DNA from: Paulinella micropora
Lineage: Eukaryota; Cercozoa; Imbricatea; Euglyphida
Direction: 5' to 3'
Length of the DNA: 22,629 nucleotides
Assembly (NCBI GenBank): GCA_009731375.1
Contig: BJOX01000059.1
Span: 1,157,551 to 1,180,179, forward strand
This document shows, one piece after another, positions 1-7,489 of the stretch. The notes under the pieces were generated by a model, which saw only the letters and a program-made list of their open reading frames with translations, ran no database searches and had not been told where the DNA came from. The stretch's first letter is position 1. Every line of letters begins with the position of its first letter. A program made the translations under genes and the position numbers.

Positions 1-288
1 GGCGAGAGCAAGGACCTGCGGATGCAGTGGAACTTAGGTCTTGAGCAACAAGTTGCGACCGTTGAAAAGTTCTTTTTGCCTGCCTACAAGGACGGCAAGC
101 TCGCCGCGTACGTCCAGAGCGAAGCTGGCATCTGGTTTGAGCTGGCCGCCAAGACTCGTGCTCCGACTCCCGCCCTGCAACAGCTGCAGCAAAGATTTCT
201 GGCCAAGCAAAATCTGGCCAAGGACGCTCAGTTCCTGGGACAAATTGCGCAAGTCATGGAACGCATCTGCCAAGTCATTGTCTTTTAA
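1..288 (+). CDS. Partial C-terminal part of TM-anchored cassette protein A (copy 0)
   Basis: The reading frame is open from the first base and ends at TAA 286-288. It is nearly identical to the C-terminal part of the protein ending at 4676 (one visible residue change, N for S in FLAKQN/S). The sequence is Gln/Ala-rich and predicted helical (LQQLQQRF, FLGQIAQVMERICQVIVF). I do not recognise a family. The window edge cuts the N-terminus, so the membrane segment seen in copy 1 is not visible. The next gene starts 53 bases downstream, as in copy 1, which shows this is another copy of the capsid cassette. Confidence 0.75.
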   Translation, partial: GESKDLRMQWNLGLEQQVATVEKFFLPAYKDGKLAAYVQSEAGIWFELAAKTRAPTPALQQLQQRFLAKQNLAKDAQFLGQIAQVMERICQVIVF

Positions 289-341
289 ATAAAAAAGCGA
301 AAAATTTAATTTTCGTGACTTATCAAGTTTAATTAAGAAAG

Positions 342-420
342 ATGGGCAAGCGCACGCGAGAAAGGCACGAGCGGCACACGGCCAAGAAGGCCGCCCGCAA
401 GGACGCCCGCGCCGCCACCG
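342..420 (+). CDS. Partial N-terminus of basic cassette protein B (copy 0)
   Basis: ATG at 342 opens a frame for the first 26 residues of the same very basic protein found complete at 4723-5055 and 8489-8821 (it begins MGKRTRERHERH). It is cut by the 10-N gap at 421-430. What follows the gap does not continue this protein, so the gap is real missing sequence or a scaffolding join. The upstream spacer is shared with the other copies, including the segment just before the ATG (caagtttaattaagaaag). Confidence 0.7.
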
Positions 421-430
421 NNNNNNNNNN
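421..430. other. Assembly gap (10 N)
   Basis: Ten Ns, a nominal scaffold gap. The left side matches cassette protein B up to the gap and the right side is an unrelated reading frame, so the true distance is unknown. Confidence 0.95.
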
Positions 431-431
431 A

Positions 432-759
432 GGTCGAGGCCCTCGAAAACACTATCAAGGACTCCATTCAGATGTGGAAGGGGGGACAGAAGGGCCATGC
501 CGCGTCGCAAATTGCAGACATCGCGTTTACCTTGACCGCGGCGCCAAACGGAAGCGTCGACACCCTGGCGATAGAAAGCGGCGCTACTGCGGCACCTCCA
601 AGCGGCGCCAGCAGCAGCAGCAGCAGCAGTAGCTCCGCCCCGGACACCCGCCGCAAGTTTGCCCGGTTCGAGATGGAGAAAATGATGGAGACCATCGACA
701 AGCTCACAAAGGAGGACGAATACTACGACTTGACGGCGGCGGCCGAGACGTACGTGGCC
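432..759 (+). CDS. Fragment of an unrecognised protein with a poly-Ser tract
   Basis: An uninterrupted frame runs from 433 to the gap at 760 and is open at both ends. It begins VEALENTIKDSIQMWKGG and ends in an acidic helical part (MEKMMETIDKLTKEDEYYDL). A nine-residue serine run is encoded mostly by an AGC repeat at 610-630. I do not recognise the family. It could belong to the same gene as the frame at 976-1954, but an MCP fragment lies between them, so either the scaffold order is wrong or these are separate genes. Confidence 0.5.
610..633. repeat. AGC trinucleotide microsatellite
   Basis: Six AGC units followed by AGT and AGC, in frame in the fragment 432-759 and encoding serines. Such tracts can vary in length by slippage without breaking the frame. 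Confidence 0.8.
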
Positions 760-769
760 NNNNNNNNNN
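760..769. other. Assembly gap (10 N)
   Basis: Ten Ns separate the unrecognised fragment from an MCP fragment; the real gap size is unknown. Confidence 0.95.
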
Positions 770-965
770 CAAGAGGGCGCGTAACGGCCAGGAGATCTTG
801 ATTGATCCCGAGCACGCCCGTGCGATCAATGCTCGCCCTTGTTGGACGCAGACGGTCATGGCGCCCGCCGCCGCGACCTCGGCGCTGAGCAACACCGCTT
901 TTTTTAGCTTTATCCTCGAGAACAACCAGTCCGGCGCGATCCACGATGCGACCCTGCGTTTCAAG
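770..965 (+). CDS. Major capsid protein fragment (third copy)
   Basis: The frame from 771 encodes 65 residues matching the N-terminal region of the MCPs at 5097 and 8859 (from KRARNGQEILIDPEHA to GAIHDATLRFK). It differs from both at scattered, mostly synonymous bases, so it is a separate copy. It keeps the intact frame across the segment where the 8859 copy has lost two bases. It is cut on both sides by 10-N gaps. A fragment of this size flanked by gaps and repeated elsewhere is typical of a collapsed repeat node in a short-read assembly. Confidence 0.75.
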
Positions 966-975
966 NNNNNNNNNN
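966..975. other. Assembly gap (10 N)
   Basis: Ten Ns interrupt the MCP fragment. The sequence to the right is a different gene. Confidence 0.95.
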
Positions 976-1954
976 CGACGAAGTCGACGACGGCAGCCTT
1001 AACATGGACGACGGCTGGCCGCCCGCCGAGGAAGAAGAGAAAGAAGAAGAGAAAGAAGGTGACGGGGACAGCCCGATGGTATCGGAGCCGGACGCAAAAA
1101 CTACTGTTCCGCCTCTACAATCACAGGCGCTTGTCAGCGTCCCTGTGGCCAGCATCAACAATACCAGTAACATCGAACAGGTCAGCGCGCTGGCTAAGGA
1201 CTACGTCAGCCAAGCGATGAAGGCTGCTGCCACGCCAAAGGAGGCCGTCGCGGGCATGAACACGCAGCTACTGCACACAGACGCATCGGCTACGCCCAAA
1301 GGAAAAGCGTTTGTCGACGAGGTCAATAAACTCATCGGGTACCCTGCCAGGATGCTCGTCGAGTACAAGAAGGCGGGCACCGAAGAAGAGAAGAACAAGG
1401 CGGCCTTGCTTCTCTACGACAAGCTGGAGGACAAGACTGCGCCTTCTTCCTCCGCCCAAAACAGCAACCAGCTCGTGTTGGCTAGCGACCACGGTCTCAA
1501 TTACAAGCTGCTACACCAGTTTATTACAACTGCACCGCCACAGGACGTCCCTGTTGTCGCGCAGATGGTCGTTGCCCCGTACGTCCAGGAATATCTCAAA
1601 CACCCGGACAGGAAGGATGCACTTCACGCACAGTTAACAGGGCGGTATAGTCTCCTCTCGAAGATGGGCAGTAACCAGAACATGGAAGTCTTCGGAAAGA
1701 ACCTGGCGCTGATCATGAGGACCGCGGGCGTGACGGCTGTGCCCGACCGCGTCGGGGCTCTCAAGGCAGCTAAGGCAGGTACGAGACGTAATCTAGAAAA
1801 CGCCGGTTCCACACAGGCGTCGTCAAATAACACGAATACCGTGAAGGCCATCGAGGAAGGGAAGGCCACGAGCGTAAAAGATAGCGGCAAAAAGAGCAGG
1901 CTCAAGCTAAAAAACAAAAAACCAAAAGTTGATACTCAACTGATCACACAGTGA
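976..1954 (+). CDS. C-terminal part of an unrecognised acidic/helical protein
   Basis: The frame is open from the gap and ends at TGA 1952-1954. About 325 residues are visible. The start has a highly acidic stretch (EEEEKEEEKEGDGD), followed by a mostly helical region (about residues 70-270) and a basic tail (KKSRLKLKNKKPKV). There is no signal peptide or membrane segment. The true start lies in or before the gap; the first ATG at 1004 falls inside the acidic part and need not be the start. I do not recognise a family. An internal virion or DNA-associated protein is possible from the charge pattern, but that is a guess. The next gene begins 6 bases after the stop. Confidence 0.65.
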
Positions 1955-1960
1955 TAAAAA

Positions 1961-2227
1961 ATGCAGCACCTGGCCTTCTTCGACCCGACCTTGGCCCTGG
2001 CCTTGGGCAAAGTCAACGAGACACAGTCGCGCGTCGCCTCGAAAAAGCGCAAGGAACGCGAGGACGCCGAGAAAAAAGCGATTGAGGTTCTGCAGACTAC
2101 GGTGGCCGAAGCACCCATCGAGAAAGTGTTCAAGCAGCCGGCCATTGCCGATGCCACCATTTTGCTGGAAGTGACACCTGAACAGGCCGCCCGCTGCGAA
2201 CAGCAGCTGATTGGCGGCGGCAAATAA
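1961..2227 (+). CDS. Small charged helical protein, 88 aa
   Basis: ATG at 1961 follows the previous stop by six bases; the frame ends at TAA 2225-2227. The middle (VASKKRKEREDAEKKAIEVLQ) is a charged, coiled-coil-like helix, preceded by a short hydrophobic start (MQHLAFFDPTLALALG). There is no recognised domain. The tight spacing suggests cotranscription with the upstream gene or a promoter inside it. The next gene has its own AT-rich leader. Confidence 0.65.
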   Translation: MQHLAFFDPTLALALGKVNETQSRVASKKRKEREDAEKKAIEVLQTTVAEAPIEKVFKQPAIADATILLEVTPEQAARCEQQLIGGGK

Positions 2228-2234
2228 TTAAAAA

Positions 2235-2250
2235 TTTTTTTTCTTGTCGG
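2235..2250 (+). promoter_or_regulatory. Putative promoter motif (T-run + TCTTG)
   Basis: Eight Ts running into CTTGTCGG, about 20 bases before the ATG at 2270. It resembles the A/T-run + TCTT element found upstream of many genes in this window. Confidence 0.4.
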
Positions 2251-2269
2251 GTGATTTTTATATACGACC

Positions 2270-2863
2270 ATGAGCAACCGAGGCCCTACCGTGCCGCTAG
2301 TCAACACCGGCGAAGAAAAGACTGCCGCCGCCCAGGCCAACCAGGTCGAGCATGGTACCGAGACCCGGCCGGTCATCCAGACCGACTCGCTCGCTACCAG
2401 CTCGATCATCTACTCGGCCCTGAAGGGAGTGCAAAACATCGGCGGCGAAGAGGGCAAGACCCTCGAGAACATGCAGAAGGTGGCCCAGCGCCTGTCGCAG
2501 AACTCGCTGGCGCCTTGGTACAAAGGAGCTGTTTTGCTCGTCGGCACACCGGCGGAGATCGAGGGCGTGTACGGAAAGGATTTTCGTACAAAGAACTGCG
2601 CCGAAGGCGGCGAAGCGCCTGCCGACTGGGGAGAAAACAACGGCAGGATGCTACCATGGTTAACGGAAATCAGGCGTACGTACGGGAACAACTGGGAGGG
2701 GTGCATGCAAGTTTCGGCGTTTGTGGAACAGTACCAGGCGGCCAAGCTCAGAGACCAACAGTGGGCGGCTATCCCCGCGGTATCCGCCCTCGACCGCCAG
2801 AACGGCTCTGTGCGCGGCTGGACCTCCATCCACAAGGCCGGAGACGCCAGGCTCATCGGATAA
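2270..2863 (+). CDS. Unrecognised 197-aa protein
   Basis: ATG at 2270, TAA at 2861-2863, preceded by an AT-rich leader. The first 40 residues are polar and probably disordered. The rest is mixed and globular, with conspicuous Trp residues (APWYKG, DWGEN, LPWLTEI, NNWEGC, QQWAA, RGWTS). There is no membrane segment or signal peptide. No family is recognised. Its place in a run of same-strand genes just before the capsid cassette makes a virion-related role possible but unproven. Confidence 0.7.
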   Translation: MSNRGPTVPLVNTGEEKTAAAQANQVEHGTETRPVIQTDSLATSSIIYSALKGVQNIGGEEGKTLENMQKVAQRLSQNSLAPWYKGAVLLVGTPAEIEGVYGKDFRTKNCAEGGEAPADWGENNGRMLPWLTEIRRTYGNNWEGCMQVSAFVEQYQAAKLRDQQWAAIPAVSALDRQNGSVRGWTSIHKAGDARLIG

Positions 2864-2870
2864 AGAAAAA

Positions 2871-2884
2871 TTTTAATCTTGCGG
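2871..2884 (+). promoter_or_regulatory. Putative promoter motif AATCTTG
   Basis: TTTTAATCTTGCGG lies about 30 bases before the ATG at 2912. AATCTTG recurs before the genes at 4148 and 13964. Confidence 0.5.
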
Positions 2885-2911
2885 CCATAAAAGCAAAGAA
2901 AGGGATCCTAG

Positions 2912-3586
2912 ATGACCGATCCGTTTGCTAACCTCGAGCCGCCCACTGTTGAACCTCTTCTTCCTCCTCCGCCGCCGGTCGCCGAAGTCAAGCAGCCAGC
3001 GGCCAAGCGGCGCAGGACGGCCGCTCCTTCTCAAGCGAGCCTGGCACGGCGCTTGGCCGCTCCGTCGTCGTCAACAGAGCCGGGAGACCCTGTGCTACGC
3101 GATGACCCGAACTACAGGCTCTTGTGCGCTTACGGCCGCAGTGCCCTGATTGGGCCCAAGCTCAAAAAGGCGCACATCAACTGTGACCCAAAAGCTCTGC
3201 GCAGGCTACCCAGGCAGAAGCTGCCGCTGTTGTTGGACGAAGTCGAGGAAGTGCTGGAAGGCGAACTGTCAGGCGAGCTAGCGGACGCTGTGCTCAAGCA
3301 AGGCCTAGTGTGCCTCGAAAACTTGGTGGCGAACCGGTCGCGTTACCAAATCTCGGGCACGACCGAGGCCTGCTTTGCCAATGACCGGTGGTGCTTCTTG
3401 CTCGAGCGGGCCAAGCTGCGCGCGGGCATCGGGCTGCAGCGTCTGGACCCTATGACTGAACTAGCTCTGCTGACTGCGCAAACGGCCGCCATCACTCATG
3501 CCAGGAACATGATGTTTGCAACACAGCCAGATGGCCATGCTACCAATCTGGACGCACCCGCGCCAGTAGAAGAAAAGAAGAAGTAG
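2912..3586 (+). CDS. Unrecognised 224-aa helical protein with basic N-terminal motif
   Basis: ATG at 2912 follows an AATCTTG promoter-like element; TAG at 3584-3586. Residues 1-60 are disordered and Pro-rich (LLPPPPPVAEV) and include a nuclear-localisation-like AAKRRRT at about 32-38. Residues 70-200 are predicted helical (LLLDEVEEVLEGELSGELA, CFLLERAKLRAG, LALLTAQTAAITHARN). The tail is Lys-rich. The helical part gives me a weak sense of a family seen in other protist DNA viruses, but I cannot name it. The KRRR motif near the N-terminus recurs in other proteins of this window. Confidence 0.7.
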   Translation: MTDPFANLEPPTVEPLLPPPPPVAEVKQPAAKRRRTAAPSQASLARRLAAPSSSTEPGDPVLRDDPNYRLLCAYGRSALIGPKLKKAHINCDPKALRRLPRQKLPLLLDEVEEVLEGELSGELADAVLKQGLVCLENLVANRSRYQISGTTEACFANDRWCFLLERAKLRAGIGLQRLDPMTELALLTAQTAAITHARNMMFATQPDGHATNLDAPAPVEEKKK

Positions 3587-3643
3587 ATTAATAAAAAAAA
3601 ATTATTTTGTTGTGCGCCAATTAAACATCTCTCCGAAAAGAAA

Positions 3644-4108
3644 ATGTCCGAGTTCGTGAGCGACCTGTTTTCTCTTGAAAACTTTGCTCGGTCCGGCACG
3701 GCGGCCGCTTTTGCCTACGTGGCCGCCCCGGTCGTGATCCCCGGCAACACTTATTTCAGCCTCTCGGCCATCCCTGGCTTGGGCGGGGTCGTCGTCGAAA
3801 AGAGCAAGGGGCTAGCGGTAGTGGCTTTCTTGACTGCCACCGCCATCGATTTAATCCAGTCGCGCGTGCTGAACCGCACGAAAGAAGGCAGGCTAGCCGC
3901 TTACCCATCCCTCGCCGTGCACGTGGTTGGTGGAGGCATGCTGTTTGCTATGCTGCCCAAGCTCATGGGCAGCGGCCAGTTTGGGCTAGTAAGCGACGGA
4001 GACGCTGCCAAACAGCTGTTTTTGATTGGCGCACTGTCGGAGGTGTTTAGTCAGTACTTCTACGAGGGCTACCTGAACCCCGCGGCCCAAGGACACTACC
4101 GCTTCTAA
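3644..4108 (+). CDS. Multi-span membrane protein, 154 aa
   Basis: ATG at 3644, TAA at 4106-4108. There are about four hydrophobic segments: around 17-33 (AAAFAYVAAPVVI), 54-70 (GLAVVAFLTATAIDLI), 90-107 (LAVHVVGGGMLFAMLP) and 123-137 (LFLIGALSEVFSQ). There is no N-terminal signal peptide. The size and position next to the capsid genes fit a virion membrane or minor capsid membrane protein; this is inference. The leader contains an A-run and TTATTTTGTTGTG, a weaker version of the promoter element. Confidence 0.7.
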   Translation: MSEFVSDLFSLENFARSGTAAAFAYVAAPVVIPGNTYFSLSAIPGLGGVVVEKSKGLAVVAFLTATAIDLIQSRVLNRTKEGRLAAYPSLAVHVVGGGMLFAMLPKLMGSGQFGLVSDGDAAKQLFLIGALSEVFSQYFYEGYLNPAAQGHYRF

Positions 4109-4110
4109 AC

Positions 4111-4130
4111 AAAAAAAGAATCTTGTATAG
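4111..4130 (+). promoter_or_regulatory. Putative promoter motif A-run + AATCTTG
   Basis: Seven As, then GAATCTTGTATAG, ending 17 bases before the ATG at 4148. Confidence 0.5.
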
Positions 4131-4147
4131 CTAGTCTAGAGTGAACA

Positions 4148-4432
4148 ATGCCAGTGGAAGAAGAAGCTCTGCTGGCCTGGGCTTTGATCATCACAACCGC
4201 TATCATCGTGGTCACCTGTTGCAAGCGGCTCTTGCGCCCATCAATCTCGTGCGACCTCGACAAGCCGCTGCCCACACACTACGTGACGCTCGATGACATC
4301 CTCCGGCGGCCTTACCAAGCGCCAAGCGCTGCAGAAGCTCTTTGCGGACCTGGAGACTGTGCTGGACAACTGGGGGCTGCTGTCTGCAGGCGAGAGCAAG
4401 GACCTGCGGATGCAGTGGAACTTAGGTCTTGA
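4148..4432 (+). CDS. N-terminal frame of cassette protein A (TM anchor); frame broken
   Basis: ATG at 4148 opens a protein with a clear membrane anchor at about residues 9-26 (LLAWALIITTAIIVVTCC), then a cytosol-like basic stretch and PTHYVTLDDILRR. After about residue 55 the frame turns low-complexity and ends at 4432, while the continuing protein (helical, conserved in copy 0) is in the frame starting at 4293. The natural reading is one gene of roughly 170-175 residues, 4148-4676, whose frame changes between about 4283 and 4334. The cause could be an indel, a sequencing error or a small intron: GT at 4283 with AG at 4334 gives 52 nt and an in-frame join. The start follows a good AATCTTG element. 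Confidence 0.6.
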   Translation: MPVEEEALLAWALIITTAIIVVTCCKRLLRPSISCDLDKPLPTHYVTLDDILRRPYQAPSAAEALCGPGDCAGQLGAAVCRREQGPADAVELRS

Positions 4433-4676
4433 GCAGCAAGTTGCGACCGTTGAAAAGTTCTTTTTGCCTGCCTACAAGGACGGCAAGCTCGCCGCGTACG
4501 TCCAGAGCGAAGCTGGCATCTGGTTTGAGCTGGCCGCCAAGACTCGTGCTCCGACTCCCGCCCTGCAACAGCTGCAGCAAAGATTTCTGGCCAAGCAAAG
4601 TCTGGCCAAGGACGCTCAGTTCCTGGGACAAATTGCGCAAGTCATGGAACGCATCTGCCAAGTCATTGTCTTTTAA
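4293..4676 (+). CDS. C-terminal frame of cassette protein A (copy 1)
   Basis: This frame runs to TAA 4674-4676 and encodes up to 127 residues. From 4389 it is nearly identical to bases 1-288 (copy 0). It is helical, with KRQALQKLFADLETVLDNW near the start and a hydrophobic end (CQVIVF). The ATG at 4293 lies inside the overlapping TM-encoding frame and has no leader of its own, so it is probably not the true start; see the N-terminal frame at 4148. If it were separate, it would be a soluble 127-aa protein overlapping the TM gene by 140 bases. The function is unknown. Confidence 0.65.
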   Translation: MTSSGGLTKRQALQKLFADLETVLDNWGLLSAGESKDLRMQWNLGLEQQVATVEKFFLPAYKDGKLAAYVQSEAGIWFELAAKTRAPTPALQQLQQRFLAKQSLAKDAQFLGQIAQVMERICQVIVF

Positions 4677-4722
4677 ATAAAAAAATTTAATTTTCGTGAC
4701 TTATCAAGTTTAATTAAGAAAG

Positions 4723-5055
4723 ATGGGCAAGCGCACGCGAGAAAGGCACGAGCGGCACACGGCCAAGAAGGCCGCCCGCAAGGACGCCCGCGCCGCCACC
4801 GAACAGCGCATAGGGCGCAGAAAGGCGGAGAGGAGGGAGCGGACCCGCGAAGGGCTGCGGCAGTTTGGCAGCACTCTCAAGTCAGTCACGGGCTTTTTCG
4901 GCAAGCAGATCGACAAGGTGACCAACATCCCGAAAGAAGCGATGGACACCACCAAGCAGCTGGGCGACAACGCCGAGGGCGGCCTCAAGTCCATGGCGCT
5001 GCCTTTGGCGGTCGGCGCCGCGGCGATCGGGGCCGTCATGATCCTGAAAAAATAA
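4723..5055 (+). CDS. Basic tail-anchored cassette protein B (copy 1), 110 aa
   Basis: ATG at 4723, TAA at 5053-5055. Residues 1-48 are extremely basic (MGKRTRERHERHTAKKAARK, then RIGRRKAERRERTREG). The middle (about 49-85) is amphipathic, and residues about 88-108 are a hydrophobic Ala/Gly-rich segment ending in LKK, consistent with a C-terminal membrane anchor. The copy at 8489 differs at three residues (A/E, S/G, N/D). The charge suggests binding to DNA or to acidic capsid surfaces, and the tail suggests an internal-membrane link between genome and capsid, but this is inference. It sits 41 bases before the MCP, always in the same order. Confidence 0.75.
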   Translation: MGKRTRERHERHTAKKAARKDARAATEQRIGRRKAERRERTREGLRQFGSTLKSVTGFFGKQIDKVTNIPKEAMDTTKQLGDNAEGGLKSMALPLAVGAAAIGAVMILKK

Positions 5056-5070
5056 AAAAAATCTTCTTTG
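5054..5070 (+). promoter_or_regulatory. MCP promoter motif (copy 1)
   Basis: An A-run followed by ATCTTCTTTG, then TCCTTAATATTAT, 27 bases before the MCP start at 5097. The same string recurs before the second MCP copy at 8821-8837. It probably acts as the late promoter of the capsid gene. Confidence 0.55.
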
Positions 5071-5096
5071 TCCTTAATATTATACTGCCAACGACG

Positions 5097-6964
5097 ATGT
5101 CTTCCGCCACCGTCGTCGTGCCCCCTGCTAGCAAGCAGCAAAAAGTCGCCACAGGCAAGAGAGCGCGCAACGGCCAGGAGATCGTGATTGATCCCGAGCA
5201 CGCCCGCGCGATCAATGCCCGCCCTTGCTGGACGCAGACGGTCATGGCGCCCGCCGCCGCGACCTCGGCGCTGAGCAACACTGCTTTTTTTAGCTTTATC
5301 CTCGAGAACAACCAGTCCGGCGCGATCCACGATGCGACCCTGCGATTTAAGATCACGTTCACGACCAGCGGCAGCCAGCCGACCGACTCGCGCGTTTTGC
5401 CTACCACTCAGTGGTTCGAGCGTATCGAGTACATCGACCGCCTGACTGGCACTGAAATCGCGCGGTACCACGGCGACATGATGCACTTGATACTCAACAC
5501 GCTGTCGCAAGAGGCAATCGACCAGATCGCCGACATGGTCAACATGGACCCCAAGACGGGCAAGGTCAGCGGCCGCCAGTGGGAGAACAACGACGAGCAG
5601 TACTTTTACTTGCCCCTTGTGCACACCTGGCTTAACGGAATGGACTTGGACCTGAGCACGCTGCGTGGTGACCTCGAAATCAGGTTCTACCCGCGCGGTT
5701 CCATCTTTGTGGCGGCCCAGTCGGCAGTCAACGGCCAGTCCGCGCCCGCCGTGCCTTGCACTGCCAGCTTGAGCGAGATCCGCTTTATCACGGGTTGCAC
5801 GCAGCTGCCGAACGGGATGCGCCTGGGCAGGAGCCCACAGAAGATGGGCAAGGTCGCCGAGCAGAAATACATCGACTTTGTGCAGTACACGGCCTACGCC
5901 CAGCGCATCAAGCCCTCCGACCGGTTGCCAATTGACTTAGACCAATTCTCGCACCACTCCGGCGGGCTGTTTGTCTTCATCCGCAAATCAGGCGACCAGA
6001 CCGCGTACGGAGACGCCGCGACCTACTACCCGCAGTACACGTACGACAACACGGGGCGCTTGATGACCTACGACATGTTGGGCGACGCGACGACAATTGA
6101 TTTAGAAGGTAGGCAAGCATATGCGCACGTGTGAGTGTGACTATGTTGCATCTGTGTGTCTTAGATGTGCACGGCAGATCGCAGATGGGCGAAGGGACCC
6201 CGATCGACGAGCGCTTTTTCCGCGAGGAAACGATGGGCCAACTAGTGCGCAGCTCCTACCTGAAGTCCAACGGCGTGTACCTGATCCCGTTTTCCAACGA
6301 CCCCAAGGCCATGTTGGATGGTGTGATGGACGGCTACAAGACCTTTGTCGGCAACCGCGAGCGCCTGGTGATCAACGCCGGCCCCGCGCCGCGTGCCGCG
6401 ACCGTCACGTACAAGTACGGGGCCTGGTACGCCAACACCGCAGTGTTTGCCCTGAACGACACCAACCGCCTGACCGTGGACTTCAAGGGTGTGACGGTGG
6501 CCGTCCTCGACATCGACTCTGACCTCACCTTTGCCAGAATTACCGACCGGCGCTACACGTCGCCCGCCACCGCCGCACTAACGAACCTCAACGCCTTGCT
6601 GGCTAGCTCGAGCTGGCTGCGCGCGTGCGGGGTCAAGATCAAGTTTAGTAACACGCGAGCTGGCGCGACCAACACGGTCGACTGGGAGGTCAGTGCGGCG
6701 ATGGAGTACACCGCGTCCATCACGGACCTGAACGACCAGCCCGTGCTCTGGTCCCGCGGCGACTTCCATCAGCTGAAGCTGAAGTTCCAGCAGGCGCCAG
6801 ACACATCCGCTGCTACTTACAACGCCCAAGAAGAGATGATTGTCAGCGCCACCACGTCGGGCAAGCGAGGAGTCATTGACGGGCTGTATGATGTTACGAT
6901 CTATTCGGCGTACTTCAAGTACCTTCACGAAAGTAACGGAAGCCTGGAGGTGGCCTCGGTTTAA
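5097..6964 (+). CDS. Major capsid protein, double jelly-roll (copy 1), one intron
   Basis: The gene reads as exon 5097-6108 plus exon 6165-6964, giving 603 residues and ending at TAA 6962-6964. Removing bases 6109-6164 (GTAGGC...TCTTAG) joins ...TTIDLE to DVHGRSQMGEG in frame; the uninterrupted paralogue at 8859-10678 shows DLEDVH with no insertion. The N-terminus is polar and basic (TGKRARNGQE). MCP-like stretches include NTAFFSFILENN, WFERIEYIDRLTG, YFYLPLVHTWLNG and LRGDLEIRFYPRGSI in the first jelly roll (about 60-330), and FRLPIDLDQF-like, LTVDFKGVTVAVLDID and QPVLWSRGDFHQLKLKF-type strands later (the second roll is about 340-603). The pattern is closest, by eye, to MCPs of polinton-like viruses. 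This protein forms the capsid shell. Unspliced RNA would give a 345-residue product stopping just after the first roll. Confidence 0.85.
6109..6164 (+). other. Spliceosomal-type intron in MCP copy 1 (56 nt)
   Basis: The insertion begins GTAGGC and ends GTGTCTTAG. It has a branch-like GTGACTATG about 25 bases before the end and a T-rich stretch before the AG. It is phase 1, between the first and second base of an Asp codon. It contains a stop in the exon frame, and its exact removal restores the sequence of the intronless paralogue. Confidence 0.8.
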
Positions 6965-7007
6965 AAATTCTTAGACCATGTATTTACATTAAAGAGCGTG
7001 AGTGAAA

Positions 7008-7136
7008 ATGGACCTGTTCGTGGTGGCAATCATCGCCGTCTTAGTGATCGGGGTGGCCGGGTGTGTTATTATCCTGTACTTTCCAGTGAGGTGTCCGGAC
7101 GAGAGAGTGGTGGCACCGGCCGTCCCAGACGTTTAA
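7008..7136 (+). CDS. Membrane miniprotein (copy 1), 42 aa
   Basis: ATG at 7008, TAA at 7134-7136. One hydrophobic helix covers about residues 4-25 (FVVAIIAVLVIGVAGCVIIL), followed by a short tail YFPVRCPDERVVAPAVPDV. It is conserved in the second cassette (10712-10843) with many substitutions but the same plan, including F-P-(V/I)-R-C-P-D-E and the C-terminal PDV. That shows it is a real gene despite its size. It is probably a type I or III single-span virion membrane protein. It sits 43 bases after the MCP stop; the leader has TTCTTAG rather than the full promoter element. Confidence 0.7.
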   Translation: MDLFVVAIIAVLVIGVAGCVIILYFPVRCPDERVVAPAVPDV

Positions 7137-7153
7137 GGTTTTTAATCAGAGGG

Positions 7154-7171
7154 AAAAAAAGAATCTTCTTG
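7154..7171 (+). promoter_or_regulatory. Promoter motif before HMG-like gene (copy 1)
   Basis: An A-run, then GAATCTTCTTG, then CTATTATAACAAAGGACAA. The second cassette has the same arrangement at 10861-10878. The start codon is at 7209. Confidence 0.5.
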
Positions 7172-7208
7172 ATGCCCTATTATAACAAAGGACAAGAGCA
7201 AACTAAAG

Positions 7209-7489
7209 ATGTCTTCCAACTGCACGACTTGTGGACAAGCTACCGCCGCTGCTGCTCCCGCCAAGCCCGAGCGCAAGCCCCGCGCGCCGTCCGCGTACAA
7301 CACCTTTTTCAAGGAGCAGATGGCCACGCCCGAAGTCAAGGCGATGGCTCATAAAGAACGCATGGCGTACATCAGCTCGAAATGGAACCAACACAAGGCG
7401 GCTGCTCCTGCTCCTGCTTCTTCTGCGTCTGCACCCCAACAGGGATCGGCACAGGCTCAGAGCGACGCACTGCCTGCTGGCCGCCCTGC
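7209..7489 (+). CDS. HMG/YABBY-like DNA-binding protein (copy 1), cut by gap
   Basis: ATG at 7209; the frame enters the N gap at 7490 after about 93 residues. The N-terminus has a C-x2-C pair (CTTCGQ), then a Lys/Pro-rich linker, then RAPSAYNTFFKEQM...HKERMAYISSKWNQHK. This has the Pro-Ser-Ala-Tyr-Asn-x-Phe-hydrophobic-Lys start and the downstream Trp of HMG-box/YABBY domains (about residues 30-66). The tail is Ala/Gln/Ser-rich. A likely role is DNA bending or packing, or late transcription. There is no insertion at the site where the second copy carries an intron-like segment. Confidence 0.7.

Noticed and set aside
4283-4319. A 37-nt GT-AG mini-intron in cassette protein A
   Set aside because: It joins in frame, but is much shorter than the other candidates; a 52-nt version or a simple indel is more likely.
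4710-5624. Long minus-strand open frame of about 300 codons opposite gene B and the MCP
   Set aside because: It is antisense to two conserved genes; the GC-rich codons leave the opposite frame open. It has no promoter and is not kept in the second copy.
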